A stretch of 64,000 nucleotides of DNA from Nocardia abscessus (GTDB taxonomy: Bacteria; Actinomycetota; Actinomycetes; Mycobacteriales; Mycobacteriaceae): positions 372,001-436,000 of the forward strand of contig NZ_JADLQO010000003.1 in the NCBI RefSeq assembly GCF_015477775.1, written 5' to 3'. Of this stretch, positions 26,298-34,531 are shown in pieces. The notes under the pieces are model-generated. The model ran no database searches and was not told where the DNA came from. It saw only the letters and a program-made list of their open reading frames with translations. The position numbers were made by a program, and so were the translations under genes. Within the stretch, counting starts at the first letter, position 1; every line of letters begins with the position of its first letter.

Positions 26298-27527
26298 TCA
26301 CTGGGCGGTAACTCGGCCATGGATCCGGGACGTTTCGATCCGCTCTCCGATCGCCACGAGTACGTCGACGAGGTCGGCGCGACGCCGGAAGCGCGGATTG
26401 CGGACGGCATCGATGACCACGGTGGTGACGGCGCGGCTGAGCACCCGGGCAGCCGGAGCGGACAAGTCCGGTCGTACGGCCTGCAACATGCGCGCCCACT
26501 GGGCGATGCCGTCCAGGCGCACCCTGCGGTAGCGCTGTACCGCCTCGCCTGGCAGGTGCCGGGTCTCGCTGACGGTGATGGCGAGCAGATCGGGCTCGTC
26601 CACGCCCAGCTGGGCGAAGCTGCGCATGAGTGAGCGCATGGATTCCTCGGCGCTGCGGCCCTCGGCGATCGCCCGGGCGAGCAGCAGTCGAAGCCACTCG
26701 TCCTGGCGCCGGACGATCTGGTCCAGCAGCTCGGCTTTGCTCGAAAAGTGATGGTACAAGGCGGGTCCGGTGACGCCGACGGCCGCGCCGATGTCTTCGA
26801 TGCCCACGGCCGCGTAGCCGCGGGTGCTGAACAGTCGCGCCGCTTCGGCGATCATCCGCTCCGACCGCAGTGCTCGATCCAGTGCGGTGTTGCCGGTCTC
26901 CGTGCGCGGTGGCCGACTCGGCGCATGGCCCGCAGAGTGCTCGGGCATCTCGGTGGCGATCACCGCGGCGACGGCGGCGTCGAGCACCTGCGCGGCCGCA
27001 GGCGCGGGCAACTCGGCGCGGTGATAGGAAGGGCTGACGGCGATCGACAGCACGCACCAGCTCAGCAGCTCGACATCCGCGGCGCTCAGCTCGGGTCGGC
27101 GCATGCGGATCGTGTGGCGCAGGTACCGGGTGATCCGCGTGGCGCGCACCAGCACCGCGGTCTTGTCCGCGGCGGTCAGATTGCGGAACTCGAGTTGCCA
27201 CAGTCGCGGCAGGCCGCGCAGTTCGAGTGCGACCCGGACCAGTTCGGCCAGGACCGCACCGCCGGAATCGTCGGAGCGATACGCGGCGTCGAGCCGGTCC
27301 AAGGTGTCGTCGAGCCCCACCAGCAGGCACTGCCCCAAGAGCTGCTGCTTGTTGCGGAAGTGCCGGTACAGCGCCGTCGCCGAGATGCCGACCGCCGCCG
27401 CGATATCGGCCATCGTCGTGCCGTAGTAGCCGCCGTGCGCGAAGGCGTCGACCGCGGCGTGCAGGATCATCTCGCGCCGATGAGGTGGTCTGCGCCGTGG
27501 CCGGCCGCCGTTCGCCTGTGTGCCCAT
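26298..27527 (-). CDS. TetR-family regulator with two HTH domains
   Basis: The protein has 409 residues, about twice the usual TetR length, because it holds two TetR units in tandem. The first HTH reads ILHAAVDAFAHGGYYGTTMADIAAAVGISATALYRHF (split here: AAVGISATALYRHF is the recognition part). The second reads IAEAARLFSTRGYAAVGI...AAVGVTGPALYHHFSSKAELL. I chose the ATG at 27527 because residues upstream of it are not TetR-like and would run through the palindrome at 27625-27642. No clear ribosome binding site is seen. It stands between fadE5 and the divergent MarR gene, so it could control fatty-acid oxidation genes and itself. That role is inferred from position only. Confidence 0.88.
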   Translation of the reverse strand: MGTQANGGRPRRRPPHRREMILHAAVDAFAHGGYYGTTMADIAAAVGISATALYRHFRNKQQLLGQCLLVGLDDTLDRLDAAYRSDDSGGAVLAELVRVALELRGLPRLWQLEFRNLTAADKTAVLVRATRITRYLRHTIRMRRPELSAADVELLSWCVLSIAVSPSYHRAELPAPAAAQVLDAAVAAVIATEMPEHSAGHAPSRPPRTETGNTALDRALRSERMIAEAARLFSTRGYAAVGIEDIGAAVGVTGPALYHHFSSKAELLDQIVRRQDEWLRLLLARAIAEGRSAEESMRSLMRSFAQLGVDEPDLLAITVSETRHLPGEAVQRYRRVRLDGIAQWARMLQAVRPDLSAPAARVLSRAVTTVVIDAVRNPRFRRRADLVDVLVAIGERIETSRIHGRVTAQ

Positions 27528-27624
27528 CGCGGTCAGTGTCGCGTATCGGAATGTCCATGGCGAGGTCGGGCCGCATCCGGGTCCCTGGCGCCCCGGGATG
27601 GTTTCATAGGGGCGCTCCGGCCGG

Positions 27625-27642
27625 TATGACGATTTCGTCATA
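27625..27642. promoter_or_regulatory. 18-bp palindrome between divergent TetR and MarR genes
   Basis: TATGACGATTTCGTCATA has perfect 8-bp arms around a central TT. It lies about 98 bases upstream of the TetR start and 92 upstream of the MarR start, where the two divergent promoters should be. Its size and symmetry suit a TetR- or MarR-type dimer. Confidence 0.65.
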
Positions 27643-27734
27643 AACGACGCGCGGGTCCTACTGTCGAGTAGGCTTCCCGCAGCTATCGCCACCCCGGGGA
27701 TCGTTGTCGATCAGGTAAGCAGAGGGAGCCGCCC

Positions 27735-28250
27735 GTGAGCGCAGACACCGCGGACGCCACAGAACTGTCCAGCATGGCCGCCCGCCTGCGCATCGCGTCG
27801 ACCGTGATCCTGCGGCGCGCCCGAAGGGATCCCGAGGAGCGGCGGCTGTCCGCGACGCAGTGGGCGGTGCTGGGACGCCTGCACCGTTACGGCGCGCTGG
27901 CCGCGGTAGACCTGGCGCGGCTGGAGATGCTGCGCCCGCAGACGATGCGCAACGTGGTCGACGGCTTGCGCGATCAGGGCTTGGTCGTGGGCGTGCGTGA
28001 TCCGAACGACGGACGCCGGGTGAATCTGACGCTCACCGACGAAGGCCGGGCCTGGGTGTGCGGCCACCAAGCGTCGGCGAACGATGCTCTGGCGCAGGTA
28101 TTGTCCGAGAGCTTGCGGTCCGGCGAGTTGCCCAAGGTCGGCGAGGCGCTGGATCTGCTGGAACGGATCGCCTACGGTGAGCGCGGCACCACAGATGCGC
28201 CGATCGCCGCAGGTCCCGGCTTCGAAGCCGAATCAGCCTGTGCGGGCTGA
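27735..28250 (+). CDS. MarR-family winged-helix regulator
   Basis: The protein has 171 residues. LSATQWAVLGRLHRYGALAAVDLARLEMLRPQ is the dimer/HTH region (the recognition part includes LARLEMLRPQTMRNVV). DQGLVVGVRDPNDGRRVNLTLTDEGR is the beta-wing, a standard MarR signature with its conserved D-x-R-G/R-R pattern. The start is GTG at 27735, preceded by GAGGGAG seven bases upstream. The C-terminal dimerisation helices run through LLERIAYGE, and the last 20 residues look unstructured. It is divergent from the double TetR gene with a shared palindrome between them. Its ligand and targets are unknown. Confidence 0.9.
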   Translation: MSADTADATELSSMAARLRIASTVILRRARRDPEERRLSATQWAVLGRLHRYGALAAVDLARLEMLRPQTMRNVVDGLRDQGLVVGVRDPNDGRRVNLTLTDEGRAWVCGHQASANDALAQVLSESLRSGELPKVGEALDLLERIAYGERGTTDAPIAAGPGFEAESACAG

Positions 28251-28289
28251 CTCACGATGATCCGGCGACCGATTGGCCAGGGTCGGCCG

Positions 28290-28546
28290 GCTGAGTGAGC
28301 GCTCGGGTCCAGAGATCGATGACGGCCCGGCAGCATCCGTCGGCGCTGCGAGGGCCTTTTCGAGTTGCCGCAGGCGCGCGATGCCTTCGGCGTGCGGGGC
28401 GCCTGATCGAACAGCAGCCGGTGCATGTCCGGTTGCGCGGTGTGCAGCTCCACCACGGCGACGACCAGCTGCCGGATGGTTTCCGCCAGCGGCGGTTCCT
28501 CGGCGCGCAGGCATTCGGCCGCCTCGAACAGTGCGCTCGAACCCGA
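28290..28546 (-). pseudogene. TetR regulator C-terminal remnant with frameshift
   Basis: On the minus strand ALFEAAECLRAEEPPLAE...IRQLVVAVVELHTAQPDMHRLLFDQAPRTP reads like the ligand-binding half of a TetR regulator. The frame then breaks near 28390 and continues one base out of register as EGIARLRQLEKAL. The N-terminal HTH is missing because the sequence stops abruptly at about 28546. There the plus-strand hydrolase remnant begins. Confidence 0.65.
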
Positions 28547-28547
28547 G

Positions 28548-28775
28548 CAATTCACCGGCTGCCCGGTGTGGCTGGTTCACCCGGGCGCCGACCGATGGAC
28601 ACCGCTGTGCCTGAGCCGGGCGTTCTTCGATCGGATCGCCGCGCCGAAGCGCCTGGTCGTGCTGGACGCGGCGGGACACTATCCCGTGGAGGCGCCGGGC
28701 ATTCACCAGTTGGCCGACGCGTTCATCGAGATTCGCGAGCAATTGGCGTCCCGTCCCGCATCGCCCGGCCGTTGA
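28548..28775 (+). pseudogene. Alpha/beta hydrolase C-terminal remnant
   Basis: CPVWLVHPGADRWTPLCLSR, FFDRIAAPKRLVVLDAAGHYPVE and PGIHQLADAFIE match the end of an alpha/beta hydrolase of the lysophospholipase type, with the catalytic Asp (ADRWTP) and His (AGHYPVE) regions. The nucleophile half is absent. The fragment begins where the TetR remnant ends, so one deletion probably removed both divergent 5' halves. Confidence 0.7.
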
Positions 28776-28864
28776 GGTTCCGCCGTCGCGGGCGTGCGCG
28801 ACCACATGGAGCGGCTCGCATGCCGTCCGTGCGCGCATCGGCGAGGTAGGTAAGGTCTGAAGCG

Positions 28865-28884
28865 TCGTGGAACGGACTCCACGA
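28865..28884. promoter_or_regulatory. Inverted repeat upstream of gnd
   Basis: TCGTGGA and TCCACGA are perfect 7-bp arms separated by 6 bases, about 60 bases before the gnd start. TAAGGT at 28851 could be a -10 element just upstream. It could be an operator or a leader hairpin. Confidence 0.4.
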
Positions 28885-28944
28885 TGCAGCCGCCGAACAG
28901 CTTCGCGCGGACGCGCCGCCCTGTCGAACGAAGAGAGCTGATTG

Positions 28945-30390
28945 ATGTCGACCTCTACAGCGCGTGCACAGATCGGTGTCACCGGTCTGGCGGTCATGGG
29001 TAGCAACATCGCACGGAACTTCGCCAGGAACGGCTATACCGTCGCGCTGCACAACCGCTCCGTCGCCAAGACCGACGCACTGCTCGAGGCACACGGCGAC
29101 GACGGCGACTTCGTGCGGACCGAAACGATCGAGGAGTTCGTCGCAGCGCTGGAGAAGCCGCGCCGGGTGCTGATCATGGTCAAGGCCGGAACCGCGACCG
29201 ACGCGGTCATCGAGGAACTGGCGGCCGCGATGGAACCGGGCGACATCATCATCGACGGTGGCAACGCCCTCTACACCGACACCATTCGGCGGGAAGCCGC
29301 CATGCGCGAGCGTGGGCTGAACTTCGTGGGCGCCGGCATCTCCGGTGGCGAGGAGGGTGCGCTCAACGGCCCCGCGATCATGCCGGGCGGCCCCAAGGAG
29401 TCCTACGACTCGCTCGGCCCGCTGCTGGAATCCATCGCGGCGAAGGTGGACGGCACGCCCTGCTGCACCCACATCGGCCCGGACGGCTCCGGACATTTCG
29501 TCAAGATGGTGCACAACGGCATCGAGTACGCCGACATGCAGCTGATCGGTGAGGCCTACCACCTGTTCCGCGACGCGCTCGGTTTCGACGCCAAGCAGAT
29601 CGCCGACGTGTTCATCCAGTGGAACTCCGGCGACCTGGAGAGCTACCTCGTCGAGATCACCGCCGAGGTGCTCAGCCAGGTGGACGCGAAGACCGGCAAG
29701 CCGCTGGTGGACGTCATCGTCGACGCGGCCGAACAGAAAGGCACCGGACGCTGGACGGTGAAGTCCGCACTCGACCTGGGCGTGCCGGTGACCGGCATCG
29801 CCGAAGCGGTGTTCGCGCGGGCGCTGTCGGGTTCCCGCGATCAGCGCAGGGCCGCTGAGGGACTCGCGTCGGGCCGGTTGGCCGACAAGCCCACCGATGT
29901 CGAGCAGTTCACCGAAGACATCCGTCAAGCTCTGTACGCCTCGAAGGTGGTCGCCTACGCGCAAGGCTTCGACCAGATCGCCGCGGGCAGTGCGGAATAC
30001 GACTGGGGACTGCGCCCCGGCGACCTGGCGACGATCTGGCGCGGCGGCTGCATCATCCGGGCCCGGTTCCTCAACCGGATCAAGGAAGCCTACGACGAGA
30101 ACCCGGCGCTGCCGAGCTTGATCCTCGCGCCCTACTTCCGCGAAGCGATCGAGACCGCTATCGACAGCTGGCGCCGCGTCGTGTCCACCGCGACCCTGCT
30201 CGGAATTCCGGTGCCTGCGTTCGCGTCCTCCCTGTCGTACTACGACGCCCTGCGCGCCGAGCGCCTTCCCGCCGCGCTCACCCAGGCGCAGCGTGACTTC
30301 TTCGGTGCCCACACCTACGAACGTGTCGACGCCGAAGGCAAGTTCCACACGCTGTGGAGCGGCGACCGCAGCGAGGTCCGCGCGGACTAG
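28945..30390 (+). CDS. gnd: 6-phosphogluconate dehydrogenase, decarboxylating
   Basis: This cytosolic enzyme of the oxidative pentose-phosphate pathway converts 6-phosphogluconate plus NADP to ribulose 5-phosphate, CO2 and NADPH. The 481-residue length is that of the long-chain form. The N-terminal nucleotide-binding fold starts GVTGLAVMGSNIARN. NFVGAGISGGEEGA is the conserved substrate-loop signature. GHFVKMVHNGIEYADMQLIGE contains the catalytic lysine and the HNGIEYADMQ motif. The C-terminal all-helical domain contains QKGTGRW and DWGLRPGDLATIWRGGCIIRARFL. The ATG at 28945 is chosen over a TTG three bases earlier; GAAGAGAG lies about 8 bases upstream. The gene stands alone and ends in a strong hairpin. 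No oddities are seen. Confidence 0.97.
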   Translation: MSTSTARAQIGVTGLAVMGSNIARNFARNGYTVALHNRSVAKTDALLEAHGDDGDFVRTETIEEFVAALEKPRRVLIMVKAGTATDAVIEELAAAMEPGDIIIDGGNALYTDTIRREAAMRERGLNFVGAGISGGEEGALNGPAIMPGGPKESYDSLGPLLESIAAKVDGTPCCTHIGPDGSGHFVKMVHNGIEYADMQLIGEAYHLFRDALGFDAKQIADVFIQWNSGDLESYLVEITAEVLSQVDAKTGKPLVDVIVDAAEQKGTGRWTVKSALDLGVPVTGIAEAVFARALSGSRDQRRAAEGLASGRLADKPTDVEQFTEDIRQALYASKVVAYAQGFDQIAAGSAEYDWGLRPGDLATIWRGGCIIRARFLNRIKEAYDENPALPSLILAPYFREAIETAIDSWRRVVSTATLLGIPVPAFASSLSYYDALRAERLPAALTQAQRDFFGAHTYERVDAEGKFHTLWSGDRSEVRAD

Positions 30391-30400
30391 TCCGTCGCGC

Positions 30401-30435
30401 TGCCGCGGTGCGGGAATCGCTCCCGCACCGCGGCA
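30401..30435. terminator. Perfect 15-bp hairpin between convergent gnd and ctpJ
   Basis: TGCCGCGGTGCGGGA (30401-30415) and TCCCGCACCGCGGCA (30421-30435) pair fully around a 5-base loop, with TTGATCGTTTT following. It lies between two converging genes and can serve both. Confidence 0.85.
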
Positions 30436-30455
30436 TTGATCGTTTTGCGCCTGCG

Positions 30456-32417
30456 TCAGTCCCGTATCCCGGCGGCCCGCTCCCATGCCGCGCGGCGCAG
30501 CAGGCGTAATCCGTTGAGTCCGACGATAACGGTGGAACCCTCGTGTCCGGCGACGCCCAGCGGGAGGGGCAGGGTTCCGGCAAGGTCCCAGACGACCAGC
30601 ACGCCGATGAAAGTGGCGGCGATGGCCAAGTTGGCGATCACCACGCGGCGCGCCTGCCGGGACAACGCGATCACCGCCGGGATCGTGGTCAGATCGTCGC
30701 GCACGACGACGGCATCCGCGGTCTGCAGGGTCAGGTCCGATCCGGCACCGCCCATGGCGATGCCGACCTCGGCCGCGGCGAGGGCCGGGGCGTCGTTGAT
30801 GCCGTCACCGACCACGATCACTTTCCGCCCGTCGGCCTGCCACTGCCGCACCGCCGTCACCTTGTCGTCGGGCAGGAGGTCGGCGCGCACGTCGGTGATG
30901 CCGACCCGAGCGGCGAGCCGGTCGGCGGTGGCGCGGTTGTCACCGGTCAGCAGCGCCGGCTCCGCGCCGGTCAGCTCGGTCGCGGCGCGCACGGCCGCGG
31001 ACGCTTCCGGCCTGAGCTGGTCGGTGAGGGCCAGCAGCCCGATCGGCTGGTGCTCGCAGGTCACGATCACGGCGGTGTAGCCGCGGGCCTGCACGGCCTC
31101 GACGGTGGCTTGCCCGGAGTCGAGGCCGGGTCCTGCCGTGGCGGGGGAGCCGACCCCGACGAGGCGGTCGCCGACGAGGGCGGTCACACCGCGGCCGGGA
31201 TGTGCGGTGAACTCGGTGACCTCGGGCAGGCGCAGATCTCGGCCGCGGGCCGCGCGCACGATCGCCGCCGCCAGGGGATGCTCGCTCGGGCGCTCGGCCG
31301 CAGCTGCGAGCCGAAGCACCTCGTCCTCGGTGAAACGCTCGTCCAGGCAACGGATTTCGGCGATCTCGGGGATGCCGCGGGTCAAGGTGCCGGTCTTGTC
31401 GAAGGCGACGTGCGTGGTGGCGCCGAGCTTCTCCATGACCACGGCGGACTTGACCAGTACGCCGTGGCGGCCCGCGTTGGCGATGGCCGCCAGCAACGGT
31501 GGCATGGTGGCCAGCACCACCGCGCAGGGGGAGGCGACGATCATGAACGTCATCGCTCGCAACAGCGCCCGCTGTAGCGTGTCGCCGAGCAGTAGGGGGA
31601 TGGCGAACACCGCGAGGGTGACCGCGACCATGCCGATCGAGTAGCGCTGCTCCACCTTCTCGATGAAAAGCTGTGTGCGCGCTTTGGTTCGGGCCGCCTC
31701 TTCGACAAGGGCCGCGATCCGCGCGACCACGGAGTCCTCGGCGCGGCGATCGACGCGGATGTGTAGCGCGCCGGTGCCGTTCAGGGTGCCTGCGAACACC
31801 TCGTCACCCGTGGTTTTGTCCATAGGCAGCGGTTCGCCGGTGATCGTGGCCTGATCGACCTCGCTGCCGCCGGAGATCACCGTCGCGTCAGCGGGGATCC
31901 GCTCACCGGGCCGCACCACCGCGACGTCCCCGACGCGTAATTCGGCGGCGTGCACGGTCTCCTCGTCGCCGTCGCGGGCGATCCGGGTCGCGGTGTCCGG
32001 CGTGAGGTCGAGCAGTCCGCGCACCGAGTCCTCGGTCCGGGCGGTGGCCAGTGCTTCCAGGGCGCCGGAGGTGGCGAAGATGACGATCAGCAACGCGCCG
32101 TCGGTGATCTGGCCGATCGACGCGGCGCCGATCGCGGCGACGACCATGAGCAGGTCGACATCGAGTGTCCTGTCCCGCAGGGCGCGCAATCCGGACCAGC
32201 CCGGCTCCCACCCGCCGGCGGCATAACAGGCCAGGTACAGGCCCCACCAGACCCATTGCGGGCCATCGGCCAGCTGCGCCGCCAGGCCGGTCAGGAACAA
32301 CAGCACGGCCGCGGCGGCCCACCGCACTTCCGGTAGGGCGAACAGCCTGGTCCGGCGCGCGGGCACGAGACCGGATGACGGAGTCGGACGGGTCGGCGCG
32401 AGAGTCGGCGCGGCCAC
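30456..32417 (-). CDS. ctpJ: P1B-type heavy-metal ATPase, Ni/Co class (CtpJ-like)
   Basis: This 653-residue inner-membrane efflux pump has TGEP (actuator domain), the transmembrane motif SPC instead of CPC (IVASPCAVVLAT), the phosphorylation motif DKTGTLT, the SEHPL nucleotide-binding HP locus and GDGINDAPAL. The SPC motif and the lack of an N-terminal CxxC metal-binding domain are typical of the P1B-4 group, which exports cobalt, nickel and sometimes zinc. Start is GTG at 32417 with a perfect GGAGGT five bases upstream. It is divergent from an nmtR gene with an operator-like inverted repeat between, which is the same arrangement as nmtR-ctpJ in Mycobacterium tuberculosis. Expression is therefore probably released by metal binding to NmtR. 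Confidence 0.93.
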   Translation of the reverse strand: MAAPTLAPTRPTPSSGLVPARRTRLFALPEVRWAAAAVLLFLTGLAAQLADGPQWVWWGLYLACYAAGGWEPGWSGLRALRDRTLDVDLLMVVAAIGAASIGQITDGALLIVIFATSGALEALATARTEDSVRGLLDLTPDTATRIARDGDEETVHAAELRVGDVAVVRPGERIPADATVISGGSEVDQATITGEPLPMDKTTGDEVFAGTLNGTGALHIRVDRRAEDSVVARIAALVEEAARTKARTQLFIEKVEQRYSIGMVAVTLAVFAIPLLLGDTLQRALLRAMTFMIVASPCAVVLATMPPLLAAIANAGRHGVLVKSAVVMEKLGATTHVAFDKTGTLTRGIPEIAEIRCLDERFTEDEVLRLAAAAERPSEHPLAAAIVRAARGRDLRLPEVTEFTAHPGRGVTALVGDRLVGVGSPATAGPGLDSGQATVEAVQARGYTAVIVTCEHQPIGLLALTDQLRPEASAAVRAATELTGAEPALLTGDNRATADRLAARVGITDVRADLLPDDKVTAVRQWQADGRKVIVVGDGINDAPALAAAEVGIAMGGAGSDLTLQTADAVVVRDDLTTIPAVIALSRQARRVVIANLAIAATFIGVLVVWDLAGTLPLPLGVAGHEGSTVIVGLNGLRLLRRAAWERAAGIRD

Positions 32418-32468
32418 AGGTCACCTCCAAGACAGCAGCGAACAGACCGCCCGACCATATCAGAAAAC

Positions 32469-32484
32469 ATGAACATGTCTTCAT
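32469..32484. promoter_or_regulatory. Inverted repeat, likely NmtR operator
   Basis: ATGAA-N6-TTCAT is a perfect 5-bp inverted repeat between ctpJ and nmtR, 27 bases before the nmtR start, in a locally AT-rich stretch. SmtB/ArsR repressors bind such AT-rich imperfect 12-2-12 repeats over their own promoters. Confidence 0.65.
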
Positions 32485-32510
32485 TTGTTCCTAGAGTATG
32501 CTTTTCCCTT

Positions 32511-32873
32511 ATGGGACACGGCGTCGAAGGCAGAGACCGCCCTGTCGCACGCCTGGATCCGGAATCTGCCGCACACGTAGCGACCACCCTGCAGGCGCTG
32601 GCCACCCCGAGCCGGTTGATGATCCTCACCGAACTGCGCCAGGGTCCGCTGTCGGTGAGTGCGCTGGCCGACGCCATCGGCATGGAACAGTCCGCCGTCT
32701 CCCACCAGCTCCGGCTGCTGCGCAACCTGGGCCTGGTCACCGGAACGCGGACCGGTCGCAGCATCGTCTACACCCTCTACGACAATCACGTCGCCCAATT
32801 ACTGGACGAGGCGATCTACCACAGCGAACACCTCCGTCTCGGACTGTCCGACCGCCCCGAGACCGTCGGCTGA
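32511..32873 (+). CDS. nmtR: ArsR/SmtB nickel-cobalt sensor repressor NmtR
   Basis: With the ATG at 32511 the 120-residue protein begins MGHGVEGRDRP, and numbering aligns with M. tuberculosis NmtR. The winged helix includes ATPSRLMILTELRQG and the recognition helix MEQSAVSHQLRLLRNLGLV. Metal residues Asp91, His93, His104 and His107 are all present (DNHVAQLLDEAIYHSEH), as are Gly2 and His3. Upstream in-frame codons exist, but starting there would bury Gly2-His3, so I reject them. His109 and His116, described as extra C-terminal ligands in NmtR, are Arg109 and Pro116 here. It should repress the divergent ctpJ and itself until nickel or cobalt binds. A weak purine-rich site precedes the start. 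Confidence 0.92.
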   Translation: MGHGVEGRDRPVARLDPESAAHVATTLQALATPSRLMILTELRQGPLSVSALADAIGMEQSAVSHQLRLLRNLGLVTGTRTGRSIVYTLYDNHVAQLLDEAIYHSEHLRLGLSDRPETVG

Positions 32874-32945
32874 CCGCCCGCGCGGCGAGGCGGTCCGTCC
32901 CTCGAGCTGTATCGGCCGCGGGTCCGAGGGGCTCGAGTCCGAGGC

Positions 32946-32976
32946 TTGACCTGGAGTGCGCTCCAGCACTTAGTGT
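32946..32976 (+). promoter_or_regulatory. MerR-type promoter with 19-bp spacer
   Basis: A -35 box TTGACC (32946) and a -10 box TAGTGT (32971) are separated by 19 bases. The dyad CTGGAG-TGCG-CTCCAG (32951-32966) lies in the spacer. This over-long spacer with a central dyad is the hallmark of MerR-family activated promoters, and the sequence resembles NmlR/AdhR-type operators. The downstream gene starts at 33015. Confidence 0.75.
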
Positions 32977-33014
32977 GCGGTCGTACAGGGTTGACCAGCA
33001 GAAGGGTCCATGGC

Positions 33015-33890
33015 ATGGAACTCGGTTTCCACATCCCGATCTTCGATATCGACGGTGGTACGACCGCGATCGCCGGTGAGCTGGCGCGGGTGGGAGCGGC
33101 GGCGGAGGAGTCCGGAGCGACCTGGTTGTCGTTCATGGACCACTACTTCCAGATCGAGCCGACCGGCCTGCCCGCGGAGGCGAACATGTTGGAGGGCTAC
33201 ACCACCCTCGGCTACCTGGCGGCGCACACTTCGAGCGTCGACCTCGGCCTGCTCGTCACCGGCGTGACCTATCGCCACCCCGGCCTGCTCGCGAAGATCG
33301 TCACCACACTCGACGTCCTCTCCGGCGGCCGGGCAGTTCTCGGGATCGGCGCCGCCTGGTTCGAGCGCGAACACCGCGGGCTCGGCGTGGCGTTTCCCTC
33401 GACCGCCGAACGGTTCGAGCGGCTGGAGGAGACGCTGCGCATCTGCCGCCAGATGTGGGACCCGCAGGACAACGGATCCTTCGACGGGAAGTACTACCAG
33501 CTGGCCGAGACGCTGTGCTCGCCGCAGCCCATCACTCGGCCGAAGATGCTCATCGGCGGTGGCGGGGAGCGCAAGACGCTGCGATTGGTCGCGCAGTACG
33601 GCGACGCCTGCAACCTGTTCGGCTCCGCGCCCGCGGATGTCGAGCACAAGCTCGATGTGCTGCGACGGCACTGCGACGACGTCGGCCGTGACTACGACGA
33701 GATCCGCAAGACGATAATCGCCAACAACCCGCGGCCGAGCCCGGAGGACCGCGAGGATTTCGTCCGGCAGATGGCCCCCTACGCCGAACTCGGCATCGAT
33801 GCTGTCATCGTCACTCCCACCACCGGTTCGCCTGCCGCGTGGATCGATGGCATGGCGCCTGCCGTCCCGCAACTGGCGGAGCTCGGCTGA
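33015..33890 (+). CDS. LLM-class, probably F420-dependent, oxidoreductase
   Basis: The protein has 291 residues and a luciferase-like TIM-barrel sequence: WLSFMDHYFQ near the N-terminus, VDLGLLVTGVTYRHPGLLAKIVTTLDVLSGGR (VTxVTYRHPxLLAK and TLDVLSGGR are class signatures), and GIGAAWFEREHRGLG. The central SPQPITRPKMLIGGGGERKTL segment is typical of mycobacterial F420-dependent members. Start is ATG at 33015 with GAAGGG eight bases upstream. Earlier in-frame codons overlap the promoter and are rejected. Substrate is unknown; such enzymes reduce or oxidise small organic molecules with F420 or FMN. A MerR-type promoter lies immediately upstream, suggesting induction by an electrophile, aldehyde or similar signal. 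Confidence 0.9.
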   Translation: MELGFHIPIFDIDGGTTAIAGELARVGAAAEESGATWLSFMDHYFQIEPTGLPAEANMLEGYTTLGYLAAHTSSVDLGLLVTGVTYRHPGLLAKIVTTLDVLSGGRAVLGIGAAWFEREHRGLGVAFPSTAERFERLEETLRICRQMWDPQDNGSFDGKYYQLAETLCSPQPITRPKMLIGGGGERKTLRLVAQYGDACNLFGSAPADVEHKLDVLRRHCDDVGRDYDEIRKTIIANNPRPSPEDREDFVRQMAPYAELGIDAVIVTPTTGSPAAWIDGMAPAVPQLAELG

Positions 33891-33944
33891 GGCCGCGGGC
33901 GCCCGCCTCGCCCAGGCCGGCTCGGAGGTTCGCTCACCGCGGTC

Positions 33945-34427
33945 CTACAGTTTGTAGCCGATCTGGCGCAACAGCTGCCTGCGGGCCGCCTGGTCGTCGG
34001 CATTCTCGACACCGAGCGGTACGAATCCGTCGACCACTCCGACGATGCCTCTGCCGAGTTCTGTTTCGGCGATCAGTACGTCCACCGGATTGGCTGTGGC
34101 GCAGAAGATTCCGCAGACCTCCGGGACCTGCCGCACGGCGTTGAGCACGTTGACCGGGTAGCCCTCGCGGAGGAAGACGACGAACGAGTGTCCCGCCCCG
34201 ATGTCGAGGGCGTTCTTGGTGGCGAGCTCGACGAGGGACTCGTCGTTGCCGGAGCGGCGGACCAGGCGCGGACCGGAGGCCTCGCAGAATGCCAGCCCGA
34301 AGCGCAGGTGGGGGCTCACCCCCACCAGCGCCTCGTGCAGGTCCTCCACGGTTTTGATGAAGTGGGACTGTCCGATGACGACGTTGAGTTCGTCCGGTTT
34401 GTCGATGCGCACGGCTGTCAGCTCCAC
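33945..34427 (-). CDS. Adenosine-specific kinase family protein (PF04008)
   Basis: The 160-residue protein is a full-length match by eye to the adenosine-specific kinase family first studied in archaea: ELNVVIGQSHFIKTVEDLHEAL, FGLAFCEASGPRLVR, GNDE, GAGHSFVVFL, YPVNVLNAV, VCGIFCATANPVDVLIAET and GRGIVGVVDG. These blocks are highly conserved, so the fold assignment is firm. The physiological role in bacteria is not well established. Start is GTG at 34427, matching the usual N-terminus (MEL...), although no good ribosome binding site is visible. The gene is convergent with the oxidoreductase gene and monocistronic. Confidence 0.9.
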   Translation of the reverse strand: MELTAVRIDKPDELNVVIGQSHFIKTVEDLHEALVGVSPHLRFGLAFCEASGPRLVRRSGNDESLVELATKNALDIGAGHSFVVFLREGYPVNVLNAVRQVPEVCGIFCATANPVDVLIAETELGRGIVGVVDGFVPLGVENADDQAARRQLLRQIGYKL

Positions 34428-34531
34428 AGCGACATACTGCGCCCGAGCGAACTCGATTCATAGCATTTCGACATTTATTCGATTCGCGTCGTGGGTGGTC
34501 CGGGGGTCTCACCCGGCGTGAGCATCCGGGC

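Noticed and set aside
26284..27576. 430-codon minus-strand frame overlapping the double TetR gene
   Set aside because: It is in another frame than the two clear TetR domains and reads as Arg-rich nonsense.
33895..33906. GCGGGCGCCCGC palindrome between convergent genes as a terminator
   Set aside because: The perfect palindrome has no loop and no T-run; in GC-rich DNA this is weak evidence, so it was not listed.
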